Assembly: GCF_014490745.1 (NCBI RefSeq)
Contig: NZ_LZEU01000001.1
Coordinates: 2,135,501 to 2,199,500 of the forward strand
Length of the DNA: 64,000 nt
Reading direction: 5' to 3'
DNA from: Pseudomonas alcaligenes
Lineage (GTDB): Bacteria > Pseudomonadota > Gammaproteobacteria > Pseudomonadales > Pseudomonadaceae
Numbering within the stretch: position 1 is the first letter of the stretch; the number at the start of each line of letters is the position of its first letter. Positions 30,462 to 39,444 of the stretch are shown one piece after another. Under the pieces are notes generated by a model. That model saw only the letters and a list, made by a program, of their open reading frames with translations. It ran no database searches and was not told the origin of the DNA. The translations under genes and the position numbers were made by a program.

Positions 30462-31022
30462 TCAGCCAGCGTTTGGCAGCCCTTCGTCTTCCTCCACGCG
30501 CAGGGCCTGGCTGGCGCTTTCGCAGCTGCGGTGCCAGTCCAGCAGCCACTCCGGCAGCGCCGGCGAGACTGGGCTCTGACCCAGGCTTCGGGCGAACTCC
30601 TGCGGATCGAGGGTGCCGCCGGCAGCTTTGAACAGGCCGCGAATCAGTACCAGGCCATGCACTCGGCCGTGGCGCACGAAACGGTGTTCGAGGAACGTCC
30701 ACTTGCCTTCCCAGCCGAGTATCCGGCTGTGCACCTCGAAGCGCTGGAATGGCTTGAGGTCGCGGCGGAACTTGGCCATGGCATCGCCGACTATCGGCAG
30801 CGCCTTGTGCTGCCAGGCCACCTTGGCGGCGCCGCTGCGCAGCACGAAGTCCATCCGCGCCACGTCGGCCAGGGTCAGGTAGCGGCCATTGTTGATGTGG
30901 CCGTTGAAGTCGAGGTCGTTGGGCAGCACGGTCATGCGCAGCACGCTGCTGGCCAGTGGTTGCACCGGCTTGCGCCAGGGCAGGGTGAGCAGCATCCAGA
31001 TCAGGCGGAACCACAGGTTCAT
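30462..31022 (-). CDS. Hotdog-fold thioesterase family protein (THEM6-like)
   Basis: 186 residues. An N-terminal hydrophobic stretch (MNLWFRLIWMLLTLPW) suggests a membrane anchor. The hotdog segment MTVLPNDLDFNGHINNGRYLTLADVARMDF has the Asp/Asn-His pattern of 4-hydroxybenzoyl-CoA-thioesterase relatives. ATG 31022 follows GGAGAC; a longer frame upstream belongs to the neighbour. It lies 13 nt after the XRE regulator gene and is probably co-transcribed. Substrate unknown. Confidence 0.78.
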   Translation of the reverse strand: MNLWFRLIWMLLTLPWRKPVQPLASSVLRMTVLPNDLDFNGHINNGRYLTLADVARMDFVLRSGAAKVAWQHKALPIVGDAMAKFRRDLKPFQRFEVHSRILGWEGKWTFLEHRFVRHGRVHGLVLIRGLFKAAGGTLDPQEFARSLGQSPVSPALPEWLLDWHRSCESASQALRVEEDEGLPNAG

Positions 31023-31035
31023 CGAATCGTCTCCA

Positions 31036-31860
31036 TCAGGAAAATTGGCGCATGAAAGCCTCGGTGGTCTCATCCGCAGGAAAGTAGGACTCCAGGCGCA
31101 GCTGCTCCAGGCCGGCATCCAGCGGCGCACCGAGGGTGGTCAGGGTGGTGAAGAAGTGCAGGTCGATGCCGTCCTTGCGGAAGTGGGTCATCAGCACCGG
31201 GCTGTCCAGCTGGCCGGCTCCCAGGCTTGGCCAGTGCTCGGGGACGCCGGGGTAGGTGGCGATCTCCGTCAGCAGTTGTTCGGTTTGCGGGTCGCCGCCC
31301 ACACGCAGGGCTTCGCTGCGCAGGCGCTGTACCAGAAAGGCGGCCAGCTCCAGCCAGTTGACCACGTTGGCGCGGATGCCGTGCGGATGGAGGAGCAGCT
31401 TGATCAGGTTAGGCGTGCCGTCGGCGCCGAGAGTCGCCGCCGGCGGCGGCCCGCCGAGGAGGAAGGCGAACAGGCGGGCACTGGCCTGGTTGGTTTGCAG
31501 TTGGTTCCAGCGACAGTCGATCAGTGCCGCCGGATAGGGCTCTTGCTTGGCCAGCAGCAGCTCGATGGCCTGGCGCACGAAGCGCGAGGCGGGGTGATCC
31601 AGTGGGCTTTCGCGAAATACTGCGGCGAATCCGGCTGCGCCCAACAGTAGGTTGCGTTCGTGCAGGGGCAGATCAAGGCTGGCCGCCAGTTGCAGCACCA
31701 TGGGCCGGCTCGGTTGCGAGCGGCCACTTTCGAGAAAGCTGATGTGTCGTTGCGAGGTGCCGGCCACTGCGGCGAAGGCCAGTTGGCTGAGGCCGCGGCG
31801 CTGGCGCCAGCTCTTCAGCTGGCTGCCGAAGTGGCTGGTATGAGTAGGCTGGGTGGACAT
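31036..31860 (-). CDS. XRE-family transcriptional regulator with MmyB-like ligand-binding domain
   Basis: 274 residues. An N-terminal helix-turn-helix (residues ~11-65: LKSWRQRRGLSQLAFAAVAG, then TSQRHISFLESGRSQPS) is followed by a C-terminal MmyB-type domain (WNQLQTNQASARLFAFLL ... SYFPADETTEAFMRQFS), a PAS-like fold thought to bind fatty-acyl ligands. It is first of a two-gene unit with the hotdog protein, suggesting lipid- or acyl-linked control; that link is inference. Confidence 0.85.
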   Translation of the reverse strand: MSTQPTHTSHFGSQLKSWRQRRGLSQLAFAAVAGTSQRHISFLESGRSQPSRPMVLQLAASLDLPLHERNLLLGAAGFAAVFRESPLDHPASRFVRQAIELLLAKQEPYPAALIDCRWNQLQTNQASARLFAFLLGGPPPAATLGADGTPNLIKLLLHPHGIRANVVNWLELAAFLVQRLRSEALRVGGDPQTEQLLTEIATYPGVPEHWPSLGAGQLDSPVLMTHFRKDGIDLHFFTTLTTLGAPLDAGLEQLRLESYFPADETTEAFMRQFS

Positions 31861-31940
31861 GGCGGGGGCCTGGCGGTGGACTGGCCCCCTTTCTACGCGC
31901 TAGCCGCCGCAGCGGCAATTACGTCGCAGGTAATAACCGC

Positions 31941-32120
31941 TCAGGCTCGTTTGCGCAGCGGCGGGTTGTGTTTTTCCAGCTCGCGGCAGGCCTGCTGGAT
32001 CATCTGCTCGGTGATCGGCACTTCGCGACCTTGGGCGTCGATGATGCAGCCCCCGGTGGATTGCTGTGGCTCGATGCGGGTGACGTTGTGGCGGGCGGTG
32101 AGGCGGTGGAAGGGAATCAT
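31941..32120 (-). CDS. Small conserved protein of unknown function, 59 residues
   Basis: The frame reads MIPFHRLTARHNVTRIEPQQ and continues with a GGCIIDAQGREVPITEQM segment and a Lys/Arg-rich end (LRKRA). AGGAGACAG precedes ATG 32120, and codon use is like the neighbours. It is too short for most gene callers. PAO1 has, as recalled, a protein of similar size (PA1571) beside the NAD-kinase-like gene, as here. No domain or function is recognised. Confidence 0.75.
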   Translation of the reverse strand: MIPFHRLTARHNVTRIEPQQSTGGCIIDAQGREVPITEQMIQQACRELEKHNPPLRKRA

Positions 32121-32349
32121 GCTCTGTCTCCTCGTCAGGTGCTTGCGCGCAGTCTAGAACCGCTAGATGAACGCGCGGTGACAGTTCCGGGCACCAGTCG
32201 GTGCCCACGGCAAGCTTGGCTTGCCATCCTGCAGGGAAGTTGACCGCACTCGACACCAGGGGTTCGGCTGGCGTTTGCCGCGATGGTCTGAGCGGTCGTG
32301 CTTGGGCACAATTGCGCCATTGATCTCTGTGCAGCAACCGGGAGACCGC

Positions 32350-33480
32350 ATGAGCCTGTTCCATCTGGGCCTGATCATCAATCCGCTGGCCGGCCTGGGC
32401 GGCCCGGCAGCGCTCAAGGGCAGCGACGGTGTGGCCGCCGAAGCCCTGGCCCGCGGTGCCACGCCGCGTGCCGCCGAACGCACGCGTATCGCCCTGGAAT
32501 GCCTGCGGCCGCTGGCCGAGCGTTTGCAATTTCTCACTTTCCCCGGGCCCATGGGCGCCGATCTGCTGGCCGAGCTGGGCTATGCCCACCGGGTCATCGG
32601 CCAGCTGGGCGAGGGCGCGACCAGCGCCGCCGACACCCGTCAGGCCGTGCAACTGCTGCAGGAGGCCGGCTGTGCGCTGATCCTGTTCGCCGGCGGCGAC
32701 GGCACCGCGCGCGACATCTGCGCAGTGGCCCGCGAGGATCAGCCGGTACTGGGCATCCCCGCCGGGGTGAAGATCCATTCCGGGGTCTATGCCATCAGCC
32801 CACGCGCCGCCGGCGAGATGGCCCGGCGCCTGGTCGAGGGCGGCCTGGTGCGCCTGGCCAGCGGCGAGGTACGCGATCTCGACGAGACGGCGCTGCGCGA
32901 TGGCAAGGTCAGCGCGCGCTGGTATGGCGAGCTGTGCGTGCCGGTGGAAGGCGAGTTCATGCAGCACGTGAAGCAGGCCGGCATGGAGTCCGAGGAACTG
33001 GTGCTGGTGGATCTCGCCGACTGGTTGCAGGAAAGCTGGGAACAGGACGTGCGCTACGTGTTCGGCCCCGGTTCGACCCTGCATGGCCTGGCCGAGAACC
33101 TTGGCCTGGACACCACCCTGCTGGGCGTCGACGTGATCGAGAACGGCGCGGTACTGGCCCGTGACGTGACCGAAACGCAGCTGTTCGAACTGGTCGATGG
33201 CCACCCGGCGCGCCTGCTGGTCACCGCCATCGGTGGCCAGGGCCATATCATCGGTCGCGGCAACCAGCAGATCAGCCCGCGCGTGCTGCGCGCCATCGGC
33301 CTGGAGCATTTGCGAGTGGTGGCGACCAAACGCAAGCTCGGCACCCTGGAGGGCCGGCCGCTGCTGGTGGACAGTGGCGACCCGGCGCTGGACGAGGTCT
33401 TCCCCGATGCCGTGCGGGTGTGGGCGGGGTACAAGGAAGAACTGCTGTATCCGGTTGGCTGGGGTGAGCAGGGCACGTAA
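32350..33480 (+). CDS. ATP-NAD kinase family protein (AcoX/PA1572-like)
   Basis: 376 residues. It begins MSLFHLGLIINPLAGLGGPAALKG and contains the kinase motif LFAGGDGTARDICAV with the GGDGT loop of NAD and diacylglycerol kinases, then GIPAGVKIHSGVYA and TAIGGQGHIIGRGNQQISP. It probably phosphorylates NAD or a related substrate, but this branch is distinct from classical NadK. ATG 32350 follows GGGAGA. It is divergent from the 59-residue gene and likely leads a small operon with the GFA and DUF1287 genes. Confidence 0.87.
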   Translation: MSLFHLGLIINPLAGLGGPAALKGSDGVAAEALARGATPRAAERTRIALECLRPLAERLQFLTFPGPMGADLLAELGYAHRVIGQLGEGATSAADTRQAVQLLQEAGCALILFAGGDGTARDICAVAREDQPVLGIPAGVKIHSGVYAISPRAAGEMARRLVEGGLVRLASGEVRDLDETALRDGKVSARWYGELCVPVEGEFMQHVKQAGMESEELVLVDLADWLQESWEQDVRYVFGPGSTLHGLAENLGLDTTLLGVDVIENGAVLARDVTETQLFELVDGHPARLLVTAIGGQGHIIGRGNQQISPRVLRAIGLEHLRVVATKRKLGTLEGRPLLVDSGDPALDEVFPDAVRVWAGYKEELLYPVGWGEQGT

Positions 33481-33503
33481 CCTTGGGGCAGGGAGGGCAG
33501 CCT

Positions 33504-33902
33504 ATGTATCAGGGAAGTTGTTTGTGTGGGGCGGTCAGCTTTCGTATTCAGGGCGAGCTGGCAGCGATCCAGATCTGCCACTGCAGCCAGTGCCGCAAGG
33601 CTCAGGGTGTGGCGTTCGCCAGTAATATCCCGGTGGCGCAGAGCGCCTTCGAGCTGCTTGGCGGCAGCGACCAGTTGCGCGCTTTCGAGTCTTCGCCGGG
33701 CAAGCAGCGGGTGTTTTGCGGCAACTGTGGTTCGCCCATCTACAGCCATACCGACAAGCTGCCGGGCGTGCTGCGCATTCGTGCCGGTACGCTGGAGGGC
33801 GAGCTGCCCAGCCGGCCTGAGGCGCATTACCATGTGGCCAGCAAGGCCAATTGGTGGAATGTGAGCGATGGATTGCCGTGCTTTCCCGGAGGTAAGCCAT
33901 GA
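33504..33902 (+). CDS. GFA-family (CENP-V/GFA) zinc protein
   Basis: 132 residues. A complete set of zinc cysteines is visible: SCLCGAVSF, CHCSQCRKAQG and FCGNCGSPIYS. The fold is that of glutathione-dependent formaldehyde-activating enzyme, though most members have no proven activity. ATG 33504 follows GGGAGG; an earlier in-frame TTG (33483) is less likely. Its stop overlaps the next start (ATGA). Confidence 0.88.
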   Translation: MYQGSCLCGAVSFRIQGELAAIQICHCSQCRKAQGVAFASNIPVAQSAFELLGGSDQLRAFESSPGKQRVFCGNCGSPIYSHTDKLPGVLRIRAGTLEGELPSRPEAHYHVASKANWWNVSDGLPCFPGGKP

Positions 33903-34486
33903 TGCGGGTGCTGCGTTTTGCGCTGCTGGGGCTGCTGCTCGCTACCTCCGTATTGGCCCAGGCCGCCGTAGACCCGGCTGCCCTGGTCGGGGCCGCGCGT
34001 AGCCAGGTCGGCGTGACCCTCGGCTATGACCCGGTGTACCGGCGCATTGCTTATCCCAATGGCGATGTGCCGCTGAGCACCGGGGTGTGCAGCGATGTGC
34101 TGGTTCGTGCCCTGCGGGCCCAGGGCCTGGATCTGCAGAAGGCGGTGCACGAGGACATGGTGGCGCACTTTGCCAGCTATCCGCAGAACTGGGGGCTGAA
34201 GCGCCCGGACAGCAATATCGACCATCGGCGGGTGCCCAACCTGATGACCTGGCTGCGCCGCCAGGGCCTCAGCCAGCCGGTCAGCCAGCAACCCACGGCC
34301 TACCGCGCCGGCGATGTGGTGACCTGGGATCTGGGCCGCGGCCTGACCCATATCGGCATCGTTTCCGACCGCCAGGGTGCGGACGGTGTACCGCTGGTGC
34401 TGCACAATATCGGCCGCGGCACCCAGGAAGAAGACATCCTGCTGCGCTTCACCATCACCGGCCACTACCGCTTTTCCGCGCGCTGA
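33899..34486 (+). CDS. DUF1287 secreted protein (YijF-like)
   Basis: 195 residues. A signal peptide (MMRVLRFALLGLLLATSVLAQA) is followed by a DUF1287 domain: GVTLGYDPVYRRIAYPNGDVP, TGVCSDVLVRALRAQGLDLQ, and GLTHIGIVSDR. The Cys in GVCSDV and the His in THIGIV resemble an NlpC/P60-type Cys-His arrangement, so a periplasmic peptidase or amidase role is possible but unproven. Translationally coupled to the GFA gene. Confidence 0.85.
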   Translation: MMRVLRFALLGLLLATSVLAQAAVDPAALVGAARSQVGVTLGYDPVYRRIAYPNGDVPLSTGVCSDVLVRALRAQGLDLQKAVHEDMVAHFASYPQNWGLKRPDSNIDHRRVPNLMTWLRRQGLSQPVSQQPTAYRAGDVVTWDLGRGLTHIGIVSDRQGADGVPLVLHNIGRGTQEEDILLRFTITGHYRFSAR

Positions 34487-34497
34487 TCGGAGTCGTT

Positions 34498-34932
34498 ATG
34501 GACGCAACCCAGCTACCCCCGTTTATCCAGCCCGGCGACCGCGTGGTGCTGTTCGACGGCGTGTGCAAACTGTGCAACGGCTGGGCGAAGTTCCTCGTCC
34601 GCCATGACCGTGCGCGGCTGTTCAAGCTGTGCTCGGTGCAGTCCGCCGAGGGCCAGGCGATCCTGCAGTGGTTCGGTCTGCCGACCGATCATTTGGAGAC
34701 CATGGGTTATGTCGAGGGCAGTGCGCTGTTGGTGCGCTCCGACGCGGTATTGCGCATCGTCGCCCAGCTGCCTGCACCCTGGCGTTGGGCAGCCTGGCTG
34801 CGCGTGCTGCCACGCGGACTGCGCGACTGGGCCTATGACCGCATCGCGTTGAACCGCTATCGCCTGTTCGGTCGCTACGACAGCTGCCTGCTGCCCTCTG
34901 CCGACCACGCCGGGCGCTTCCTCCAGGGTTGA
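34498..34932 (+). CDS. DUF393 (DCC family) thiol-disulfide oxidoreductase-like protein
   Basis: 144 residues. The family motif DGVCKLCNGWAKFLVRHD holds the paired cysteines that give the DCC family its name, followed by FKLCSVQSAEGQAIL and the C-terminal YDRIALNRYRLFGRYDSC. Thioredoxin-like redox activity is assumed for the family. It starts 12 nt after the DUF1287 gene and ends before a strong hairpin. Confidence 0.87.
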   Translation: MDATQLPPFIQPGDRVVLFDGVCKLCNGWAKFLVRHDRARLFKLCSVQSAEGQAILQWFGLPTDHLETMGYVEGSALLVRSDAVLRIVAQLPAPWRWAAWLRVLPRGLRDWAYDRIALNRYRLFGRYDSCLLPSADHAGRFLQG

Positions 34933-34978
34933 GGCCGCGCGCTGCCTTGATGTTGCCCGGTACCGCCCCCATCTGCTG

Positions 34979-35005
34979 TTGAGGCCTGCCTCTGGCAGGC
35001 CTCAA
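34979..35005 (+). terminator. Strong hairpin terminator after the DUF393 gene
   Basis: TTGAGGCCTGCC (34979-34990) and GGCAGGCCTCAA (34994-35005) pair perfectly over 12 bp with a TCT loop. The run CGATTTCTT following is only moderately U-rich. It separates the GFA/DUF1287/DUF393 unit from the ABC exporter. Confidence 0.75.
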
Positions 35006-35044
35006 CGATTTCTTACCTGGGTCATGGCCCATCTGCGAGTGCCC

Positions 35045-36820
35045 ATGCTGTCGATTCTGTCTTCCCGTCAGCGCAATGCCTTGCGCATGGCCGGGCGTTT
35101 CGTTGCGCCGTACCGCTGGCGGGTGATCGGTGCCTTGCTGGCGCTGATGTTCACCGCCGCCATCACCTTGTCGATGGGCCAGGGCATCCGCCTGCTGGTC
35201 GACCAGGGCCTGGCGACCCAGTCGCAGCAGGCGCTGAACCACTCGATCGGGCTGTTCTTCGTGCTGGTGCTGGCCCTGGCGCTGGGCACCTTCACCCGCT
35301 TCTACCTGGTGTCGTGGATCGGCGAGCGCTTCGTCGCCGATATCCGCAAGCGCGTGTTCAACCACCTGATCGGCCTGCACCCGGGTTTCTACGAGAGCAA
35401 CCGTGCCTCGGAGATCCAGTCGCGGCTGACCGCCGACACCACTCTGCTGCAGACGGTGATCGGCTCCTCGCTGTCGATGGCGCTGCGCAACATCATCATG
35501 ATGGTCGGCGGCATCGGCCTGCTGTTCTTCACCAACCCCAAGCTCAGCGCCATCGTCATAGTCGCGCTGCCGCTGGTGGTGGCGCCGATCCTGATCTTCG
35601 GCCGGCGGGTGCGCGCGCTGTCACGGCAGAGCCAGGATCGGGTGGCCGATGTCGGCAGCTATGTCGGCGAGACCCTGGGCCAGATCAAGACGGTGCAGGC
35701 CTACAACCACCAGGCCCAGGATCAGGCGCGCTTTGGCCAGACCGTGGAGGAGGCCTTCGACACCGCGCGCAAGCGCATCAAGCAGCGCGCCTGGCTGATT
35801 ACCGTGGTCATCGTGCTGGTGCTCGGCGCGGTGGGGGTGATGCTCTGGGTCGGCGGCATGGACGTGATCGCCGGGCGCATCAGCGGCGGTGATCTGGCCG
35901 CTTTCGTGTTCTACAGCCTGATCGTCGGCATGGCCTTCGGTGCGGTCAGCGAGGTGATCGGCGAGCTGCAGAGTGCCGCCGGCGCCGCCGAGCGCATCGC
36001 CGAACTGCTGCAGACCAGCAATGCGATCAAGCCGCCGGCCGAGGATCTGTTGCAGCTGCCGGCACGGGTCAGTGGCGCCATCGAGCTGCAGGCCCTGCGT
36101 TTCGCCTATCCCTCGCGCCCCGGGCATTTCGCGGTGGACGGCATCGACCTCAAGGTGCGCGCTGGCGAAACCCTAGCCCTGGTCGGGCCGTCCGGGGCCG
36201 GCAAATCGACTCTGTTCGACCTGCTGCTGCGCTTCTTCGACCCGCAACAGGGGCGCATCCTGGTCGAGGGTCTGGCTATCGACCAACTCGACCCGGCCGA
36301 CCTGCGCCGCTGCTTCGCCCTGGTCTCGCAGAACCCGGCGCTGTTCTACGGCACCGTGCTGGACAACCTGCGCTACGGCAAACCCGAGGCCAGCCAGGCC
36401 GAAGTCGAGGCGGCGGCGCGCGCGGCGCATGCCCATGAATTTATCCAGCGCCTGCCGCAGGGCTACCAGACCCACCTGGGCGATGCCGGCCTGGGGCTGT
36501 CCGGCGGCCAGCGCCAGCGCCTGGCGATTGCCCGTGCGCTGCTGGTGGATGCGCCGATCCTGCTGCTCGACGAGGCCACCAGCGCCCTCGATGCGGAAAG
36601 CGAATACCTGATCCAGCAGGCCCTGCCGCAGCTGATGAGCGGGCGCACCACCCTGGTGATCGCGCACCGCCTGGCCACGGTGAAGAGCGCTGACCGCATC
36701 GCCGTGATCGAGCATGGCAAACTGGTGGCCATCGGCAGCCACAGCGAGCTGGTAACGAGCAGTCCGCTGTATGCGCGGCTGGCCGAGCTGCAATTCAACC
36801 CCGATAGTGAAACGGTCTGA
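35045..36820 (+). CDS. ABC-type exporter, fused permease-ATPase (MsbA-like half transporter)
   Basis: About 591 residues. An N-terminal six-helix type I exporter domain (residues ~20-310) is followed by an ATPase with Walker A GPSGAGKST, Q-loop SQNPALF, signature LSGGQRQRLAIARALL, Walker B ILLLDEATSALD and the H-loop VIAHRLATVKSADRI. It works as a homodimer in the inner membrane; the substrate is unknown (lipid or drug efflux are common in the family). The start is uncertain: ATG 35045 (MLSILSSRQRNALRM) or ATG 35024, both with weak ribosome sites just after a terminator. Confidence 0.88.
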   Translation: MLSILSSRQRNALRMAGRFVAPYRWRVIGALLALMFTAAITLSMGQGIRLLVDQGLATQSQQALNHSIGLFFVLVLALALGTFTRFYLVSWIGERFVADIRKRVFNHLIGLHPGFYESNRASEIQSRLTADTTLLQTVIGSSLSMALRNIIMMVGGIGLLFFTNPKLSAIVIVALPLVVAPILIFGRRVRALSRQSQDRVADVGSYVGETLGQIKTVQAYNHQAQDQARFGQTVEEAFDTARKRIKQRAWLITVVIVLVLGAVGVMLWVGGMDVIAGRISGGDLAAFVFYSLIVGMAFGAVSEVIGELQSAAGAAERIAELLQTSNAIKPPAEDLLQLPARVSGAIELQALRFAYPSRPGHFAVDGIDLKVRAGETLALVGPSGAGKSTLFDLLLRFFDPQQGRILVEGLAIDQLDPADLRRCFALVSQNPALFYGTVLDNLRYGKPEASQAEVEAAARAAHAHEFIQRLPQGYQTHLGDAGLGLSGGQRQRLAIARALLVDAPILLLDEATSALDAESEYLIQQALPQLMSGRTTLVIAHRLATVKSADRIAVIEHGKLVAIGSHSELVTSSPLYARLAELQFNPDSETV

Positions 36821-36838
36821 GCAGGGAGTAGCGGCAAG

Positions 36839-37966
36839 GTGGAAAAGGAATTCGGCGTGGTGGTGCTGGGCGGCTACGGCAACTTCGGTACGGTGATCGT
36901 GCGGCGCCTGTGTGCCATCGCCGGCATGCGCGTGTGGGTGGCCGGGCGCGACCTGGCCAAGGCCCAGGCGCTGGCGACGGAAACCGGCGCGAGTGCGCTG
37001 CAGCTGGACATGAACGCCCCCGATCTGGTCGAGCGCCTGCGCGAGCTGGGCGCCGCCATGCTGATTTCCACCGCCGGGCCATTCCAGCATCAGGACTACC
37101 GGGTGGCGCAGGCCTGCATCGCGGCGGGCCTGCATTACGCCGACCTGGCCGATGCGCGCGAGTTCGTCTGCGCAATCGGCGAGCTGGACGAGGCGGCGCG
37201 GGCGGCCGGCGTGCTGGTGTGCAGCGGCGCCAGCTCGGTACCGGCGCTGGCGGCAGGGGTGGTCGATGAGCTGCTGCCGCGCTTCTCGCGCCTGGACGAG
37301 ATCTGGCATGGCATCAGTTCCTCGGAGAAGACCCCGGGCGTGTCGACCCTGGCGGCGGTGCTCAACTATTGCGGCAAGCCCTTCCAGCAGTGGCGCGACG
37401 GTCGCTGGCAGGCCGTGCACGGCTGGCAGGATCTCAGCGCCCATGACTTCGCCGCGCCACTGGGCCGGCGCTGGGTGGGCAATTGCGATATCCCCGACCT
37501 GCAACTATTCCCGGCGCGCTATCCCGGGGTACGCAGCGTACGTTTCTCTGCCGGTGTCGGCCTGCGCGTCACCCAGTTCGGTACCTGGCTGCTGTCCTGG
37601 CTGGTGCGTGGCGGCCTGCTGCGTAGTGGCGTGCCGCTGGCTGGCTTCCTGCGTCGTGGTGCGGTGGCGCTGGAGCCGTTCGGTGACGGCCTGAGCGGCA
37701 TGTTCGTGCGCCTGCGCGGGCTGGATCAGGCCGGGCAGGCGCAGACCCTGTGCTGGGAACTGCAGGCCCTGCACAACGACGGGCCGAACATTCCCTGCAT
37801 GGCCGCCGTGGCCCTGGCGCGCAAGCTGGCCGCCGGCACCCTGCAGACGCACGGCGCCGTGCCGTGCCTGGGCTTGCTGACGCTGGCCGAATACCTGGCC
37901 GAGCTGGATGGACTGGCCATCAGCAGCGCCTTGCGGGTGCTGCCCGAGGCCAGCGGGGCGGCATGA
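36839..37966 (+). CDS. Saccharopine dehydrogenase-like NAD(P)-binding protein
   Basis: 375 residues. The N-terminal Rossmann motif VVLGGYGNFGTVIVRRL is followed by STAGPFQHQDYRVAQACIAAGLHYADLADAREFV, typical of saccharopine-dehydrogenase-like reductases, and a more hydrophobic C-terminal half. Family members of this length are mostly uncharacterised. A GTG start at 36839 follows AGGGAG. Its stop overlaps the next gene start (ATGA), so the two are coupled. Confidence 0.82.
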   Translation: MEKEFGVVVLGGYGNFGTVIVRRLCAIAGMRVWVAGRDLAKAQALATETGASALQLDMNAPDLVERLRELGAAMLISTAGPFQHQDYRVAQACIAAGLHYADLADAREFVCAIGELDEAARAAGVLVCSGASSVPALAAGVVDELLPRFSRLDEIWHGISSSEKTPGVSTLAAVLNYCGKPFQQWRDGRWQAVHGWQDLSAHDFAAPLGRRWVGNCDIPDLQLFPARYPGVRSVRFSAGVGLRVTQFGTWLLSWLVRGGLLRSGVPLAGFLRRGAVALEPFGDGLSGMFVRLRGLDQAGQAQTLCWELQALHNDGPNIPCMAAVALARKLAAGTLQTHGAVPCLGLLTLAEYLAELDGLAISSALRVLPEASGAA

Positions 37967-38472
37967 ACGGCTACCTGCAGGTGCCCGGGCTGCGCATCTA
38001 CGGCGCGCCGGTGTTCCTGCACAGCTCGCTCGGTCTGTTCGTCGGGCTCTGCCTGATCTGGGCTCAGGGGCATGGCCTGTACGGCCTGCTGGCGATCCTC
38101 TGCTACCTGGCGATCATCCTGATTCACGAGTGGGGTCACGCTTTCATTGCCCATCGCCTGGGCTTGCGGGTGTTCGCCGTGCAGCTGGGGTTCTTCCATG
38201 GCCTGTGCCATTTCCAGAAGCCGGCGGACTTCCTCGACGAGGTCAAGGTGGCCTGGGGCGGGGTGCTGGCGCAGTTCGGCGTGGCGGCCCTGGTGCTGCT
38301 GCCGGTGCCGCTGCTGGGCACGGATCTGGGCTACTACGGCCCGCTAGTGATCGTGCTCGGCTTCTTCAACCTGTTGATCGCCTGCGGCAACCTGCTGCCG
38401 GCCCGGCGCCTGGATGGCGGGCGGGCCTGGAAGATCATCGGGCTGCTCTGGAGCCGTCGCAAACGGCCCTAG
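37963..38472 (+). CDS. M50-like site-2-protease family membrane protein
   Basis: 169 residues. The zinc-binding HEWGH (HExxH) lies in a helix LAIILIHEWGHAFIAHRLGL, and NLLPARRLDGGRAWK resembles the distal metal-ligand motif LDGG. Four or so membrane helices are predicted by eye. There is no PDZ or CBS domain, so it is a minimal member with unknown substrate. Coupled to the saccharopine-dehydrogenase-like gene. Confidence 0.82.
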   Translation: MNGYLQVPGLRIYGAPVFLHSSLGLFVGLCLIWAQGHGLYGLLAILCYLAIILIHEWGHAFIAHRLGLRVFAVQLGFFHGLCHFQKPADFLDEVKVAWGGVLAQFGVAALVLLPVPLLGTDLGYYGPLVIVLGFFNLLIACGNLLPARRLDGGRAWKIIGLLWSRRKRP

Positions 38473-38482
38473 AACAGGGGCA

Positions 38483-39358
38483 TCAGTGCTCGATGCAGTG
38501 CGGATCGACTTTCGGCTTGATGGTCAGCGCCACGCCCGCCGAAGCGGCGATGATCGCGCCGATGGCCAGCCACTGCCCGGCGCCGAGGCGTTCGCCGAGG
38601 AACAGCAGGCCGGACAGCGCGGCGATGGCCGGCTCCATGCTCATCAGCACGCTGAAAGTGCGCGCCGGCAGGCGGGTCAGGGCGATCATTTCCAGGCTGT
38701 AGGGCAGGGCCGAGGACAGTACGGCAACGCCCAGGGCCACCGGCAGCAGGTCGACGGAGAACAGCGCGGCGCCGTTCTGCCAGAGGCCGATGGGGAACAC
38801 CAGCAGGGCGGCGACCACGGTGCCGAAGGCCACGGTCTGCGCGCCATGCTCGGCGCCAGCCTTCTGCCCGAAGATGATGTACAGCGCCCAGCACACCCCG
38901 GCGCCCAGGGCCAGGGCCATGCCCAGTGGGTCGAGATGATCGTTGGCGCTGGTGTCCGGCAGCAGCAGCCAGAGGCCGAACACCGCCAGGGCGATCCACA
39001 CGAAGTCGAGCAGGCGCCGCGATGACAGCAGGGCCAGCACCAGCGGGCCGGTGAACTCCAGGGCTACGGCGATGCCCAGCGGAATACTCTTCAGCGACAG
39101 ATAGAACAGCAGGTTCATGCTGCCCAGGCTCAGGCCGTAACCCAGCAGCGACGGCCAGGCGGCCAGGTTGGCGCGGCTACGCCAGGGGCGCATGACCAGG
39201 CACAGGATCAGTGCGCCCAGGCTCAGGCGCAGGGCCGTGGTGCCTTCGGCGCCGATCAGCGGGAACAGGCCCTTGGCCAGGGAGGCGCCGCTCTGGATGG
39301 AGATCATGGCCACCAGCAGCAGGGCGATGGGCACGAGGATGGCGGTGGAGCGGGACAT
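38483..39358 (-). CDS. EamA/DMT-family exporter, RhtA-like
   Basis: Inner-membrane transporter of ten helices, 291 residues. Features of the RhtA (threonine/homoserine exporter) group: MISIQSGASLAKGLFPLIGAEGTTALRLSLGALIL near the start, then IPLGIAVALEFTGPL and LPYSLEMIALTRLPARTFSVLMSMEPAIAALSGLLFLGE. ATG 39358 follows GGATAAG. It ends 10 bp from the end of the convergent M50-like gene, with no clear terminator between. Confidence 0.85.
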   Translation of the reverse strand: MSRSTAILVPIALLLVAMISIQSGASLAKGLFPLIGAEGTTALRLSLGALILCLVMRPWRSRANLAAWPSLLGYGLSLGSMNLLFYLSLKSIPLGIAVALEFTGPLVLALLSSRRLLDFVWIALAVFGLWLLLPDTSANDHLDPLGMALALGAGVCWALYIIFGQKAGAEHGAQTVAFGTVVAALLVFPIGLWQNGAALFSVDLLPVALGVAVLSSALPYSLEMIALTRLPARTFSVLMSMEPAIAALSGLLFLGERLGAGQWLAIGAIIAASAGVALTIKPKVDPHCIEH

Positions 39359-39401
39359 GGACTTATCCGTCAGCGTGACTGGTCGGTCGGAGCAGGGGGA
39401 T

Positions 39402-39427
39402 AAAAAAACCGGCCACCGGGGCCGGTT
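39402..39427 (-). terminator. Terminator of ppnP
   Basis: AACCGGCC (39407-39414) pairs with GGCCGGTT (39420-39427). On the minus strand the hairpin is followed by a run of T (39402-39408). It lies 18 bp after the ppnP stop and upstream of the rhtA-like start. Confidence 0.85.
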
Positions 39428-39444
39428 CTTCGCAACGGCCTGAC

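Noticed and set aside
33504..34932. GFA, DUF1287 and DUF393 genes as a new thiol-handling system
   Set aside because: The co-directional arrangement is real, but the three families are each common, and nothing in the sequence links them functionally.
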